A stretch of 64,000 bases of DNA from Kuschelorhynchus macadamiae (Eukaryota; Arthropoda; Insecta; Coleoptera; Curculionidae). Positions 11,950-23,051 of the stretch are shown here, one piece after another. The notes under the pieces are model-generated. The model was not told the origin of the DNA. It was given only the letters and a program-made list of their open reading frames with translations, and did not search any database. A program made the translations under genes and the position numbers. Where the stretch lies: assembly GCA_030620095.1 (NCBI GenBank), contig JAUTXW010004475.1, positions 558,001 to 622,000 of the forward strand. The letters are read 5' to 3'. Numbering within the stretch: the stretch's first letter is position 1; each line of letters begins with the position of its first letter.

Positions 11950-12250
11950 TTAGTTTTTACAACCTACTTTTAAAGTTGAGACGCTGTTTTCTCTTACTAG
12001 TGTTTTGGTAGCAAGATGAGGAATTATTGTGCATTCCGAACTGCCAGAACGTACAACATCTTTTACCCTTCCAGTTTCACGAATTTTTTTGTTAATTTTA
12101 CTTAGGGTAAATTTAGTTATTGGATTTATGTTAGGATATTTGTCATTAAAAATATTACAGACATCTTGCAGGTTTCGCATTCCATCCCTATAACCTAGTA
12201 TAATTAAAATGTAAATTCTCTAGGTTTCAGTTAAACGATCCATTTTTGTA
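11950..12250 (-). pseudogene. Inverted second copy of the mariner transposase N-terminus
   Basis: On the minus strand, RNLQDVCNIFNDKYPNINP and KFTLSKINKKIRETGRVKD repeat the helix-turn-helix segment of the plus-strand transposase at 10870-11000 with substitutions. It forms part of the long right inverted end and stops before any catalytic block. Confidence 0.8.
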
Positions 12251-12779
12251 AATCAACAAAAGTGACATTGTAAAACATATCAGTTAACCTTTTGTGTGCA
12301 GGTATTTTAATAAAAGGTAATACATTAAATTATAGACGTTAAACCCTTATTTTCGCAAAAACTGCTGACTTTCATAAAAAGTGCTTTTTATAAAAAGAAT
12401 TGATAATTTTACACAGATTTTAAATAGTAATATAATATAAGGTTTTACTAAAAAAATAATTTTCCTTTTATAACAGAAAAACGCAAAACTTGGCATCAAC
12501 GTCATTAGATCCGGCATAATTTCAAACCTAAGCGTACATATTTTCATCAAATTCAGGTAACCGGTACCGCCGTTTCCTTACTTTTGTTACACGCTGTTAG
12601 TTATATTGGTACAGTTGAAAAGCTAGATCTCAAGGGCTATGGATAAACATGAGAAATTGCCAAATTTTCTAACGAGACACAATACCATATCAAATACGAA
12701 AAATCATAAGCCTTCTCTTTCTAACGGAAAAAGCTACAACAATAATAAATGTGCCTGTAGAAGTGACGGTAGGTTTTGT

Positions 12780-13069
12780 TATTTTCTTGGTTTTCGGTCA
12801 CTTTTTAAAGGAAATGAAATTTCATATTTTAATCGGATTCAGTTTGTTTTATTTCATTTATATTATTTTGTTTTGTTCGTGTTCCAGAATAAAAAGTAAT
12901 GTGATTTATACATAAATGTCCTGGATTTTAATATAATTGCGTTCTTGACTTTGAAAAAGACCGAATCTAGGTTTGAAACGTCCATCAAAATAAAAATTAT
13001 TAAAATGTATTGAAATTATTAAAATATGAAAATTCCTTTACTTTTAAAAGTGACCGAAAACCAAGAAAA
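12780..13069. mobile_element. Small MITE with ~28-bp inverted ends
   Basis: ATTTTCTTGGTTTTCGGTC at 12780 is repeated in inverted form at the right end (about 13048-13069), extending through CACTTTTAAA. The length is about 290 bp with no coding capacity. Target duplications are not clear. Confidence 0.65.
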
Positions 13070-15330
13070 TGATATCAAAAAAATATAATATGACTAGGTC
13101 AAAGAAAAAAAATACTAATAGTAATAACATTTGTACAAATCCTATAATATGTTTTAAGAGTTAATAGTTGCATTTTTCAAAAAAGTTATATAATGAAAAA
13201 AAAGGAAATAACTATATTTTCTATGAGTAAAAAAAAATAGATTTCTATTTTTAGTTTTATGAAAATAAATATTAAAATTCAAATTTTCGGGTTTTGATAA
13301 TTGGTCCGTTTTTACGTGGTCTCGATCAACGAACAAATTCGTCCATTATAAATTTAAATATTATGTCAAGACATGTTTAATGGAATGGTTTGGATCGCAA
13401 TAAGATATAATTCAATAACCGCACTATCCTGCTTGCATCTTTAAAAATGTCAAGCTTCTTGGATATTCGCCTATATCGAAGCATACTATTAAAACATACG
13501 GATTAAAACAATATCTTTCTATTTTTTCCTATCAACAAATTAAATTCTAGTTTAATTTTCTTCATAAAGACCAGACGCTTCCTCCCCTACCAGGAGATCT
13601 TCTTTACACTTCAACTTGATAGTCGTTGACAGCTGTTTCTGTTGTTTGTATTCACTAACGAACAAATACTAGGCATAGGGCCAAATTTTGCGATAAACGC
13701 CAAAAAGATTCTGTTTGTTGTTGATTTTATAAATTCCGTATAAACAGTTAATATAAAATGAAATGAAGCGGTTGAGTTTAGTTGTGTAGTTAACCAATTT
13801 ATACCTGATAGTTTGAGAGCGATCAGAGACCATCACTGCTCCAAATGTTATAAATAATATAAAAACAATGTAAGTCCAACAGTTGAATCTTACTTATATT
13901 GCTCCATGGTCTACAGGCTTCAGACAAACATATGAATAACTAGGTTTCTAACTTACAGTATACGCATGCTGTCTTCGGGAAACTTTAACATGCAATTATT
14001 TAAATTAGAAAGTTCTAAACTTTTGCTTTGTTAAATGCCGATAGGTAAAATAGGTAAATAAATATTAAATATTATAGATATTTTCATATTACTCACTATA
14101 ACAATTAATTAAGGAAGGGAAACGTAATCTAAATATTTTACATTTTAACTGACAATATTCCAAAAAAATATCTAGAACAAATAATTCGAAAAAAGCAAAT
14201 ATACAATTATCCACGTAATAAATCAATCATAGCAGCAATGACCTTCATTATGCTTCAGTGAATATCTTATAGCATATTACTATTAATTTGTTGCGTAACT
14301 TTTATTGATAGTTAAACCAAAATTGTCAAGAATGTTTTGTTTATTTTTTTACATTTTTCGAGATACACTAAAAATTGTTTGAAATTTTGATATTTTAAAC
14401 TGATAGTCCAATAGTGAATAACACTATTAAAGGATGCGTAAAAATTGCTACCAAAGAAGTACAGACATAAATTCAAATAGGATACACCAATAATAAGAAA
14501 GCTTTCACGGCTCTAATTAATTAAGAAGTCAGGCTTCTTGTGTTTTGACCGTGTCGAATTTCATTTTGTACTTTTCATGAACAAACTTCGGGAATGTCTA
14601 TCTCCGCTCTTTGCGCCAGTAGCGAATATTTGTATGGAAGTTCATTTTAACCTTTAGTTATCTATGATACTTTTCTAATATGCTCACGTGGAACGGAAAC
14701 CAGATTCTAACATCAAATTCACTGCCATGGTGGGCAAGTATAATCGAAAAATAACAACAGACAGAAGAACTAGATAATTAATTTCCTATAAACCGATACA
14801 TATAAAGCTAATACTTAAATATTATTAGTTCTCACCCACCACGTCTCAGAAAGAATCGATTATCGATTTATAGTTTGGTTTTATTTTATTTATTATTATA
14901 TAGACGAGACAAGATCCTCCTTGTAGGAGTCATAGAACACTGTTCATTACCCTTAAGATCAACGGCAGTTTTGGAATAAGATGCAGGATCTGCTTCAATT
15001 TGATGGAAGAATTGATCAAGGGTGGTAATGAATATGGTAGTTTAGATCTGTCCAAGATAGTTTCTTTACTTTGTGGTAATCTTCTACAATATGCCATATC
15101 GGTGGGCTTGTGGCTAGAGAGACTAGACTTTTGGGGGCTATCCACATAGGGGATGATCAAGAACTTAAAGGTCTTTAAGCTTTAAAATTAAGGATTATTT
15201 GCAGTTGTATGTCTTTTGGGTATCATATCAATGAGATTTGGTATAAACGGTAGTTGGAAAATGATAATTTTTCGTCCTGTTTATGCATCATATTTACCAT
15301 CATATTTAGACGTTGGCGGGAACGTGTTTC
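13070..15330. other. AT-rich spacer, nothing recognised
   Basis: No protein homology, repeat array or RNA gene was recognised. Short frames (13154-13336, 14930-15160) look random. Parts may be old transposon DNA beyond recognition. Confidence 0.4.
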
Positions 15331-15337
15331 AATTATT

Positions 15338-18028
15338 TTTACTTCTCTCGTAAAAGGAAAGTATTGTAATCGTGATAAAATCACTCTCCGAGATTTTTCA
15401 GATTTTCACGTTTCAGGGTCCCTAGATGACGAAAAACATGTTTTCTCAATTCCGTCGGTCTGTCTGTGTGTTCGCGGCGTCGCTGAAAAACTACTTACAC
15501 GATTGACTTGAAATTTTAGTCAAAAATTAAGGATCATATGAGGATGACCTGTTAACATTTTGGTAAAAATCCAATATGGCCAAACAAAATAGCGGCTTAG
15601 TGAAATGTTAAAAAAATTATTATTAAAAAACTACTGATCCAATATATCTCAAATTCTGGAAGAACATCAAGTATTATCTTGAAATAATATAATAATAATA
15701 ATATGATAATATTTTGGTACGAATCCAAGATGGCGGAACAAAATGGCGGCTTAATAAAATATTTAAAAATTCAGCCTCAAAAAACTGCTTAATGATTTGA
15801 TTTCAAATTGTGTATCATAGCTAATTGTGGTATAGGGATCCACTAGTAAAATAGTGGTACTAATTGAAGATGGCCGAACAAAATGGCGGCCAAATAAAAT
15901 GTTTGTAATCGTGAGAAAGTTACCCTCTCACTTTTACACATCTTTAAGATTTAGCGCCGCTAGATGACAAAAAATAGGTTTTATGAACTCGGTAGGTCCG
16001 TCTGTCGGTCTTTCTGTCTGTCAGTTCGAGGCATAGCTTAAAGACTACTTCTTTTGGTCAAAATTAAGGGTCATATGGAGATGGCCTGGTAAGATTGTGA
16101 TAAAAATCCAATATGGCGAAACAAAATGGCGGCTTAGTGAAATATTAAAACAATTAATATTACAAAACTACTCATCCAATTTATCTCAAATTTTGCAGAA
16201 ACATCAAGTATTATATTGGAACCAGTTAATAACATTTTGGTATAAATCCAAAATTTATAAAATTCGAGTATGGCAAAAATAAAATAGCGGCCTAGTGAAA
16301 TATTAAGAAAAAATATTATAATAAAGCCACTAGTGGAATTTATTTCAAATTTTGCATAAGCACCAAGTATTATGTTGGAATTAATTCGTAAAATTTTGGC
16401 ACGAATCCAAGATGGCGGCACAAAATAAAAAACAAGAAACTACTTAATGGTTGCAAATTGTGTGCCATAACTAATTGTGGAATAGTGCTCGACTAGTAAA
16501 ACTAGTTACTAATTCAAGATGACCGAACAAAATTGTGGCCAAATAAAAATTTTGTAATCGTGAAAAATTCACACTCTAGATTTTACATATTGTTTTAGCG
16601 TCCCTAGATGCCAAAAAACATTTTATCAATTCCGTCGGTCCATCTGTCGGTCTGTCTGTCAGTTCGCGACATAGCTTAAATACTACTTACGCGATTGACT
16701 TCAAATTTTGACCACAAATTAAGGGTCATATGAGAATGACCTGGTAATATTTTGGTAAAATTCAATAGGGCTGAAAAATGTTAAAAACATTTTCTTAGAG
16801 TAGTGGTATATTATTTGGGTTTAAAAAATCAAGTCTTTTCTTTAAATTGTCGATGTTTGGGAGCTTAATCTGTACATCCTCAGGACAAATATATAGATCC
16901 TATATCCTGCAGGAAACCCGTATTTTCAGTCTTTACCTACTCCGTTGCTCCCCAGATATTAAGTTTCTAACTGATTTCGTTAACAAACCTTTTGTTGTTA
17001 TGTTACAGTGGTGTATTATTTGGGTTTAGGGTCCAGTAAAAAAACAAAAGTTTATTTTTAAATAGTCGACGTTTCGCAACTTTATTTTTGCATCCTCAGG
17101 ACATATATATAGCTTCTATATCCTGCATGAACTCCATATTATCAGTCTTTACTTACTCCGTTCGTCCGCAGGTATTTTCCAGATATTATGTTTCTGTGGT
17201 TTTCGTCAACGATCTTCTTGTGGTTATGTTAGAGTGGTGTATTATTTGAGGTTAGGGTCCAGTAAAGAAACAAAAGACTTTTTTAAATTGACGCCGTTTC
17301 GCAACTTTATTGTTGCATTCTCAGGACACATATATAGATTGTATATCCTGCATGAAACCCATATTATCAGTTTTTACCTACTACGCTGGTCCTCAGATAT
17401 TTTCCAGATATTAAGTTTCTAAACGGTTTCGTAAACGATCCTCTTGTTTTTATGTTAGAGTGATGTAGTATTTGGGGTTAGAATCGAGTAATACAAACAA
17501 AAGTTTTTTTTTAAATTGTCGACGTCTCGCAACTTTATTGTTGCATTCTCAGGACACATATATAGATTTTATATCCTGCATGAAACCCATATTTTCAGTC
17601 TGATAGATAGACTGATAATATGGGTTTTAATTTAAGATGGCGAAACAAAATGGCGGCCAAATAAAATTTTTAAAAAATCAATGTAAGAAAATCTCGTTTA
17701 ATTTATTTTGCAGAAAAAGTAGATGTGAAAATGGCATAAACTACGAATTCAATATGAAGTAGCAAAATGGAGGTATGTGTCAATGTAAAAACTTCTTATT
17801 AAATTTATTTTATTATGCCCAAAAGTCAAGTGTGGCATAGGTAGAAAGAAAATGGTAAAATATTGGTAGGAATCCAATATGATGGTATAAATAAAAATGA
17901 GAAGACAGTATATGTAACACATATATACTGTGACTATGTATTGAACTAAATTGGGTCACACTTCACAACGCCTAACAAATGGAAAAAAATCATAATGAAA
18001 GAAGTTCCGGGTAAAGAAATTTAACGAT
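15338..18028 (+). mobile_element. Family A element, full-length copy (2.7 kb)
   Basis: This is one of two copies with both ends. It begins with a terminal hairpin (ACTTCTCTCGTAAAAGGAAAGT; consensus arms ACTTCCCT/AGGGAAGT) followed by ATTGTAATCGTGA. Three rounds of modules follow: a GTCTGTCTG tract (15455, 16000, 16640), GGTCATATG..GATGACCTGG, and ATGGCGG segments. Next come four tandem hammerhead-like units (16795-17600), and finally the other end, AAGTTCCGGGTAAAG..TTTAACGA. Both termini fold back and share ACTTCCCTCGT in inverted orientation. No protein is encoded. A non-autonomous rolling-circle (Helentron-like) or foldback element would fit, but neither class is proven. Confidence 0.75.
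16795..17600 (-). repeat. Tandem array of four ~216-229-bp hammerhead-like units
   Basis: Cores lie at 16849-16891, 17065-17102, 17290-17327 and 17519-17557, so the steps are about 216, 225 and 229 bp. On the minus strand a unit core reads TATGTGTC (half of stem I), CTGAGGA or CTGAGAA, a hairpin GCAAC-AATAAA-GTTGC, GAAACGTC, then GAC (other half of stem I). The layout is that of a hammerhead ribozyme, with an extra U before stem II and almost no stem III. Units 3 and 4 have A at the position of catalytic G8. Each unit also carries GGTGTATTATTTGGG and TACTCCGTTGGTCCGCAG-like segments. Confidence 0.8.
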
Positions 18029-18119
18029 TTTTTTCTTAAATGATCGGATCTAATAAGTCGACATAATATTCGTCGTTTAGATTGTCAAAAGTGAAATTAA
18101 TTTCTAAAACTATCTGCTA

Positions 18120-18550
18120 TACGTTGAAATTTTAATGTTCGCTTTTGTTGAATGTGAAACCATATTGTCTCTTTACCTGTCAGTTCGCAGCGCAGCTAAA
18201 AAACTGCTTGCCCGAATAACTTGATATTTTGGCCAAAAATTAAAGATCACGTGGGGATGTCCTGACCACATTTTGATAAAAATCTAGTATGGTGAAACAA
18301 AATGACGGACTAGTGAAATGTTAAAAAAATATTACTAAAAAAGTATTTATCCAGTTTACCTCAAATTTTGTACAAAAATCAAATATGACGTAGGAATCAA
18401 CTGGTAAAATTTTGATACGAATCCAAGATGGTGAAACAAAATGACGGGTTTATAAAATATTTAAAAATTCAACCTCGAAAACCTACTTCAAAAGGCAAAA
18501 TTCGTAACGAGGAAAGTTTGGCGTGAAAGAAATTTACCGATTTTGTGTGC
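18120..18550 (+). repeat. Family A fragment
   Basis: The fragment carries CAGTTCGCAGCGCAGCTAA, ATCACGTGGGGATG, and two ATGGTGAAACAAAATGACGG modules. It ends near GCGTGAAAGAAATTTACCGAT, a variant of the TCGGTAAA terminus. It is internally shortened. Confidence 0.75.
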
Positions 18551-18734
18551 TTAAACTAGGTTTCGTTAAATCTTTCACGCTTAGGACATCAAAATAATCG
18601 TAAAAGTTAAAAAAAGATAAAATCTAATTCAAACACAGATTCTGGAGCAGATCCAGACTTACCTTGGGGGGGGGGCATTAAGAATATGACAATATTGATA
18701 TCAATGCTATATCAACAAAAAATTGTTAAATTGG

Positions 18735-19200
18735 TTTGGATTAAACTCATACAGGAATCAAAAGCAATGAAACTGTAGATAAATTAGCAAAAGAAGCTAC
18801 TAAAGAGAGCACAATCTTATCAAACTATAAAACTCAAAAACAGACTTTTATAGAATAATTAAGGGAAAATGGTGAAAGATTGGCAACATCAATACGACAC
18901 AGTTTTAAATGGTTTTTACTGTAGAGGAATAAAACCAAAAATAACCATAAAGCCTTGGTTCCTTAGTAACAAAAAAATACTCAAATCATATATAGGTTAC
19001 GGACTAATCATATAATTTTCCCTAGCTATAAATTTAAAATAGGACTGTCCGACAGCCCAAATTATAGTATCTGTAATAAAGTAGCTGATCCACAACATAT
19101 TCTTTTTCTTTGCATTTAAAACTCAAACAATATAAATAATTTCCTTATGGCAATAAATAATTCCCAAATCTACTGACCCAGGAAAAAGAAAATGAAAAGT
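18735..19200 (+). pseudogene. LINE RNase H and C-terminal fragment
   Basis: HTGIKSNETVDKLAKEATKE (about 18748-18810) matches the end of the RNase H domain of I/R1-type LINEs (HxGIxGNExADxLAKxA). Further on, RLRTNHIIFPSYKFKIGLSD and CNKVADPQHILFLC (about 18985-19115) match the following block, RLRTGH...CxxC...HILFxC. Several stops interrupt it. An A-rich tract follows at 19200-19260. Confidence 0.75.
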
Positions 19201-19962
19201 ATTAAAAAAAAAAGAAAAAAAGTAGAGATAAAAATTAAAAACAAAAATAAGAAAAAATAAATTGAAAATTATTAATCACCCCTTTAATTGTTATAGTATA
19301 TCATTCTAGAATAAGGCATCTGTGAAGTTTGTTGAGTCAGGATTTTGATTTATTTTGAAAGTGACTTGAAAACAGCCAGACATAAGGTAACAACATATTC
19401 TCAGTCATGTTTTTAATCCAAAATAAATGGAATGCAATAAAGAAACCCTAATGAAATAATTATATATTTGAACAATGTATCTATACAATAAAAGCAAAAA
19501 GTAAATAAAATTAAACTGGCCTGTTGGAAATATTTCCAGTGCCATAAAAATTCTCCTACACACACATGTATACTGTAAATCATATATGGGCAACCCCCGG
19601 CCCTCCACCAGCTCCAATCCGGCCCGCGAGAGATTCAGAAATTTCAAATAACGCGCAAAAAAAAAGATATAGCACACATAGTTTACTTGTAATTACTGCC
19701 AACCAACCTAGAACTCTATTCTTCAAATCATAAAGACTAAAATCGACTATTATTAAGCATGCCAATGGACCTCCACAGATCGAGCCAGAAATAGTCGTTA
19801 GAAAGAGACAAACAGATAAACATTCGGGAAGCCGCCCGATGATCTTGAAGCGCTCCGAGCGATGCGTTATGAATAACAGTCGGCTCTGAGCGCTCGCATC
19901 GCATATTCACGTACGATCGAAACTCTCGATTCGAGAGTATTCTAGTTGCTTATTGCGGGTAG

Positions 19963-19970
19963 TATATAAA
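19963..19970 (+). promoter_or_regulatory. TATA box of the hAT element, with heat-shock-like upstream motifs
   Basis: TATATAAA lies in a GC-richer 200-bp leader unlike its surroundings. Just upstream (19933-19943), TTCGAGAGTATTC forms three adjacent five-base heat-shock-element-like units (nTTCn, nGAGn, nTTCn), one of them imperfect, and CGAAA lies ten bases further out. The spacing to TATA suits a polymerase II promoter driving the transposase. Heat-shock control is only a suggestion. Confidence 0.5.
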
Positions 19971-20239
19971 CCGCCCAGCGCGCGTGTCAAGAAATTACTT
20001 CTTCACAACTGATAAGAAAAGACGCGGAAAATATTCAAGCAAATTCAGCTCAGAAGAAAAAAAAAGCCCAGTTATTTAAGAATTTGTAGTGACAGAGGAA
20101 TTACTGGCTTTACGATAGTCCGCTCCTACGCGACTCGCTACGCACGATTTATTAGACTCTAATATTCAGATAAAAAAAATTCCATTCCATCATCCTGTAC
20201 CCCGTGCCCAGAGTGACCTCATTTCGCTACGGCTACTAC

Positions 20240-21363
20240 AAGGGACCACTACTGGAAAAGATATTTTTGCTGAGGAGCAAAGTACTTTTGAGCAATATGG
20301 TTTGCAGTGGTGTAAATTAGTTGGAGTCAATGGTCAGTTCACGAAAAGATTTTATCGGAATTCTGAAGGAAAGAGCAACCGCTATGAACGTGCAAGAATA
20401 TGATTTAATAATTCGGTATTGCACTATTCACCAACAAAACTTGTGCTCTAAGTCCATTCGACTTAAGAACGTTATGGATGTGGTAGTAAGTACCATCAAT
20501 TTCATTAGATCCCGCGGTCTTAACCATCGCCAGTTTAAACCATTTTTTGATGAACTCTCTTCAGAACACGATGATGTGACATACTATTGCGAAGTAAGGT
20601 GGCTAAGCAAAGGTATAATGTTAAAAACATTTTATGACCTTTGAAAAGAAATAGCTGATTTTATAGAAATGAAAGAGAAAACATTGCCGCAAATTTGTGA
20701 TCCAGCACAGCTTTGTGACTTGGCATTCCTGGTAGACATAACAGGACACTTAAACGACCTGAACTTGAAGCTGCAAAAACAAGGGCAATTGGTAAGTCAG
20801 CTGTACAGTCTTCTTAAAGCTTTTCAAAATTCGCTTGTGGGAAACACAAATGAGAAGTAAAAATTGTTTTGATTTTTAAACATTATCCAGTCACGAAAAC
20901 ATTGAATACGGTCGCTATGCTGGAGAACTGAAACTACTGTCAATTCACTGATCGGTGATGGTTTAAGAATATGGCTAGCACTTTCAATATTTTTGCAAAT
21001 CCTTGTAAATGTAATGTGGAAGATGCTCTGCTTCACCTACAAATGGAGTTGATCGAGCTTGAAGAAGACTCATATTTGAAGTCTAAGTTTGATGAAGTGG
21101 AACTAAGCGAATTTTACAGAACAAACCTTTTCTAAGAAAATAAGTATCCACAGCTGAGAGTTTTCGCACGAAAAATAATTTGTACATTCGGTAGCACGTA
21201 TAAATATGAGCAGCTGTTTTCAATCATGAAAATTAATAAAAATAAGCATCGTACTCGGCTTACAGATGTTAATTTACAAAACATTTTACACCTTTGTGCT
21301 AGTGATATTAACCCTAATATTGATCATCTTGTTTCTCAGCTTCAAACTCAAGTCTCTCATTAA
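20240..21363 (+). pseudogene. hAT transposase (GTF2IRD2/ZBED-like), broken
   Basis: Pieces run in order across frames. GTTTGKDIF leads to CKLVGVNG. Then comes CTIHQQNLCSKSIRLKNVMD with INFIRSRGLNHRQFKPFFDE, and VRWLSKGIMLKTFYDL to 20640, where TGA interrupts. Next is EIADFIEMKEKTLPQ... to about 20860. The C-terminal part follows: FANPCKCNVEDALLHLQMEL near 21000, then YPQLRVFARKIICTFGSTYK, EQLFSIMKINKNKHRTRLTD and NLQNILHLC to about 21300. The last part is the hAT dimerisation region. The INFIRSRGLN signature is typical of the hAT group that gave rise to vertebrate GTF2IRD2- and ZBED-type proteins. Stops and frameshifts make it non-functional. Confidence 0.85.
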
Positions 21364-21810
21364 TTTTCATTTGATTGTTCTATTTGTTTTTGCTAATTTG
21401 TTTGATTATGCTATTATAATTAATAAATTAAAAAAATGTGTGAATTTGTATCGTTTTTTGTTCACTGCTACCTACTTATTTCTTACCTACGGCCCGCGAC
21501 CTGATTAAGTCCCGAAATTACGTCGTCAACTAAGCAAAGGTTGCTCATACCTGCTGTAAATAACGAACACAACATTAAAATCAAATTAAAGAACAAACAT
21601 CAAACAAATAAATAATTAACATACAAAAACAATTTAAAATTTTACAAAATAATTCTGTGATTTTTATTTTTGGAAATATTTTAATAATGTTTTGCTGACT
21701 CAACTGGTATATCATAATGGATATATAGTAAAGCTAATCCAGATAACCTGCTTTTTAAAAAAATATACCTTAAAGACGAAAAAGAACTGGCATTAGCAAC
21801 CGGCAAAAGT

Positions 21811-22094
21811 TGAGATTACAGTGGCGTAGCTACACCCCTGCCAGCCCCTGCGTTGCTGGGGGGGCCACGAGGTTAGGGGACTCGGCAATAATTGCAAATG
21901 AGCTCAAGGGAATTATGAGAGTATACATGACCTTTTTTTTAGTGATCAAATATTGCTGCTGTGCTTTGGAGGCTACATTTATTGACAAGTAAACGACCTT
22001 TTTTTTATCATCAGTCATTTTTCTGTTCTGAGAGGGGGCCCTTTACCGAAAACCGTGGGGGGCCAAAATTTGTAGCTACGCCACTGATAGATTA
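21811..22094. mobile_element. 268-bp hAT-type MITE
   Basis: Perfect 16-bp inverted ends CAGTGGCGTAGCTACA lie at 21819-21834 and 22071-22086. Flanking 8-mers are TGAGATTA and ATAGATTA (6 of 8 match), consistent with an aged hAT target duplication. The interior has G-rich and C-rich blocks near both ends and no gene. Similar single ends occur near 41743 and 47965. Confidence 0.88.
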
Positions 22095-22369
22095 GATATT
22101 CTAATCACAACTCGCAAAAACATCTAAGGCTGTCATATTGCTTGTTTCAGGTTTTTCATTAATAAGTTTATCTACATTTAGCATGCCAATGCACTAATTC
22201 TGCTTTAAGGCTGATTTGTAATAATTCATGAAAACAAGTTTTTAAATGTTTCTTGTCAATGTCTAATTGGAATTACTTTCCGATGTTTCGCCTGCAATTG
22301 CACAAAGCATCTCCAAGGATCTTCACTGCACAAGTTCAAAACATTGAATGAACATTATGTCCTTTATTA

Positions 22370-22690
22370 TTTTCCTCCGTAAAAAGATTTTATTCCGATA
22401 ATTGGAATTTTACCGACTATTTAAACATTTTATTGGGCAGCCATTTTTTTCCGCCGTATTGGATTTTTTCTAAAATGTAATAATTTGAATTTCACATGAT
22501 CCTTGATTTTTTATCAAAATTTTAAGTTAAGCGGATAAGTAGTTTTTGAGCTACGCTGTGTAAAGACAGAATGACAAAACGATAGACAAACAGACTGACG
22601 GAAATGGGTGAACATGTTTTTCTGGGTTCAAAAACCCAAAAACAATACTTCCCTTGCACGAGGGAAGTGAAAAGTGGTTGAATTAATACA
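22370..22690 (-). repeat. Family A fragment with terminal hairpin
   Basis: Reverse-oriented modules (GCCATTTTTTTCCGCC; ATTTTTTATCAAAATTTTAAG; GACAAACAGACTGACGG) lead to the hairpin ACTTCCCTTGCACGAGGGAAGT at about 22645-22670. The other end is missing. It lies about 280 bp upstream of the promoter of the complete cuticle gene. Confidence 0.75.
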
Positions 22691-22961
22691 AAAATAAGAC
22701 GAAAATGAGATATTCCACACGATATACAAAATACATCTTTAAACACGTAAAACCATTCAAAGAATTAATTTAGTGTTTTTATGTCTGTCTTGCATGAACT
22801 TAGGTAAACCATAATCTAACCTCTGAACATTTTATTAGGTCATTACCTGTTATTTAAACAAAGATTAAAAAGAGCTGCCTATTACGCGATTTATGTGTGA
22901 CCGTATAATTTTTTGCCGAAAAAAACTCATTTTTAGAGGTCTAGGATAGAAATGTTTTTGA

Positions 22962-22998
22962 TATAAATAGACTGAGTAGAATTATTAAGAATATCAGT
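22962..22998 (+). promoter_or_regulatory. TATA box and TCAGT initiator of cuticle gene 2
   Basis: TATAAAT at 22962-22968 is followed by the arthropod initiator TCAGT at 22994-22998. With the A of TCAGT as +1 (22996), the TATA box starts at -34. The ATG lies 56 bases downstream, giving a short 5' UTR as in most cuticle genes. Confidence 0.8.
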
Positions 22999-23051
22999 TC
23001 TGTATTAACTTTTATTCTTAGTTCTTTGTTTAAGATTGTGAGATTATAACT

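Larger units (their letters stand above)
10446..12596. mobile_element. Mariner-like element with ~600-bp inverted ends
   Basis: The left end CAGCGTGTAACAAAAGTAAG follows TA (10444-10445). The same sequence reads inward from the right end at 12596, followed by TTAG, perhaps a decayed TA duplication. The inverted similarity goes far beyond the terminal repeat. The right half on the minus strand repeats the left untranslated part and the first part of the transposase, including a GYRDGMRNLQDVC-like segment (11950-12250). The element is therefore either a long-TIR mariner relative or a copy that captured an inverted duplicate of its own 5' end. Confidence 0.8.
19573..21561 (+). mobile_element. 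hAT transposon copy with perfect 8-bp target duplication
   Basis: The element spans 19581-21553. Both flanks read CTGTAAAT (19573-19580 and 21554-21561). The terminal inverted repeats are CATATATGGGCAACC on the left and CAGGTATGAGCAACC on the right. Just inside both ends is a GGCCCGCG motif typical of this hAT group. The interior holds a GC-richer leader with a TATA box (19.84-20.05 kb) and a broken transposase. The exact target duplication and paired ends make the boundaries secure. Confidence 0.92.
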
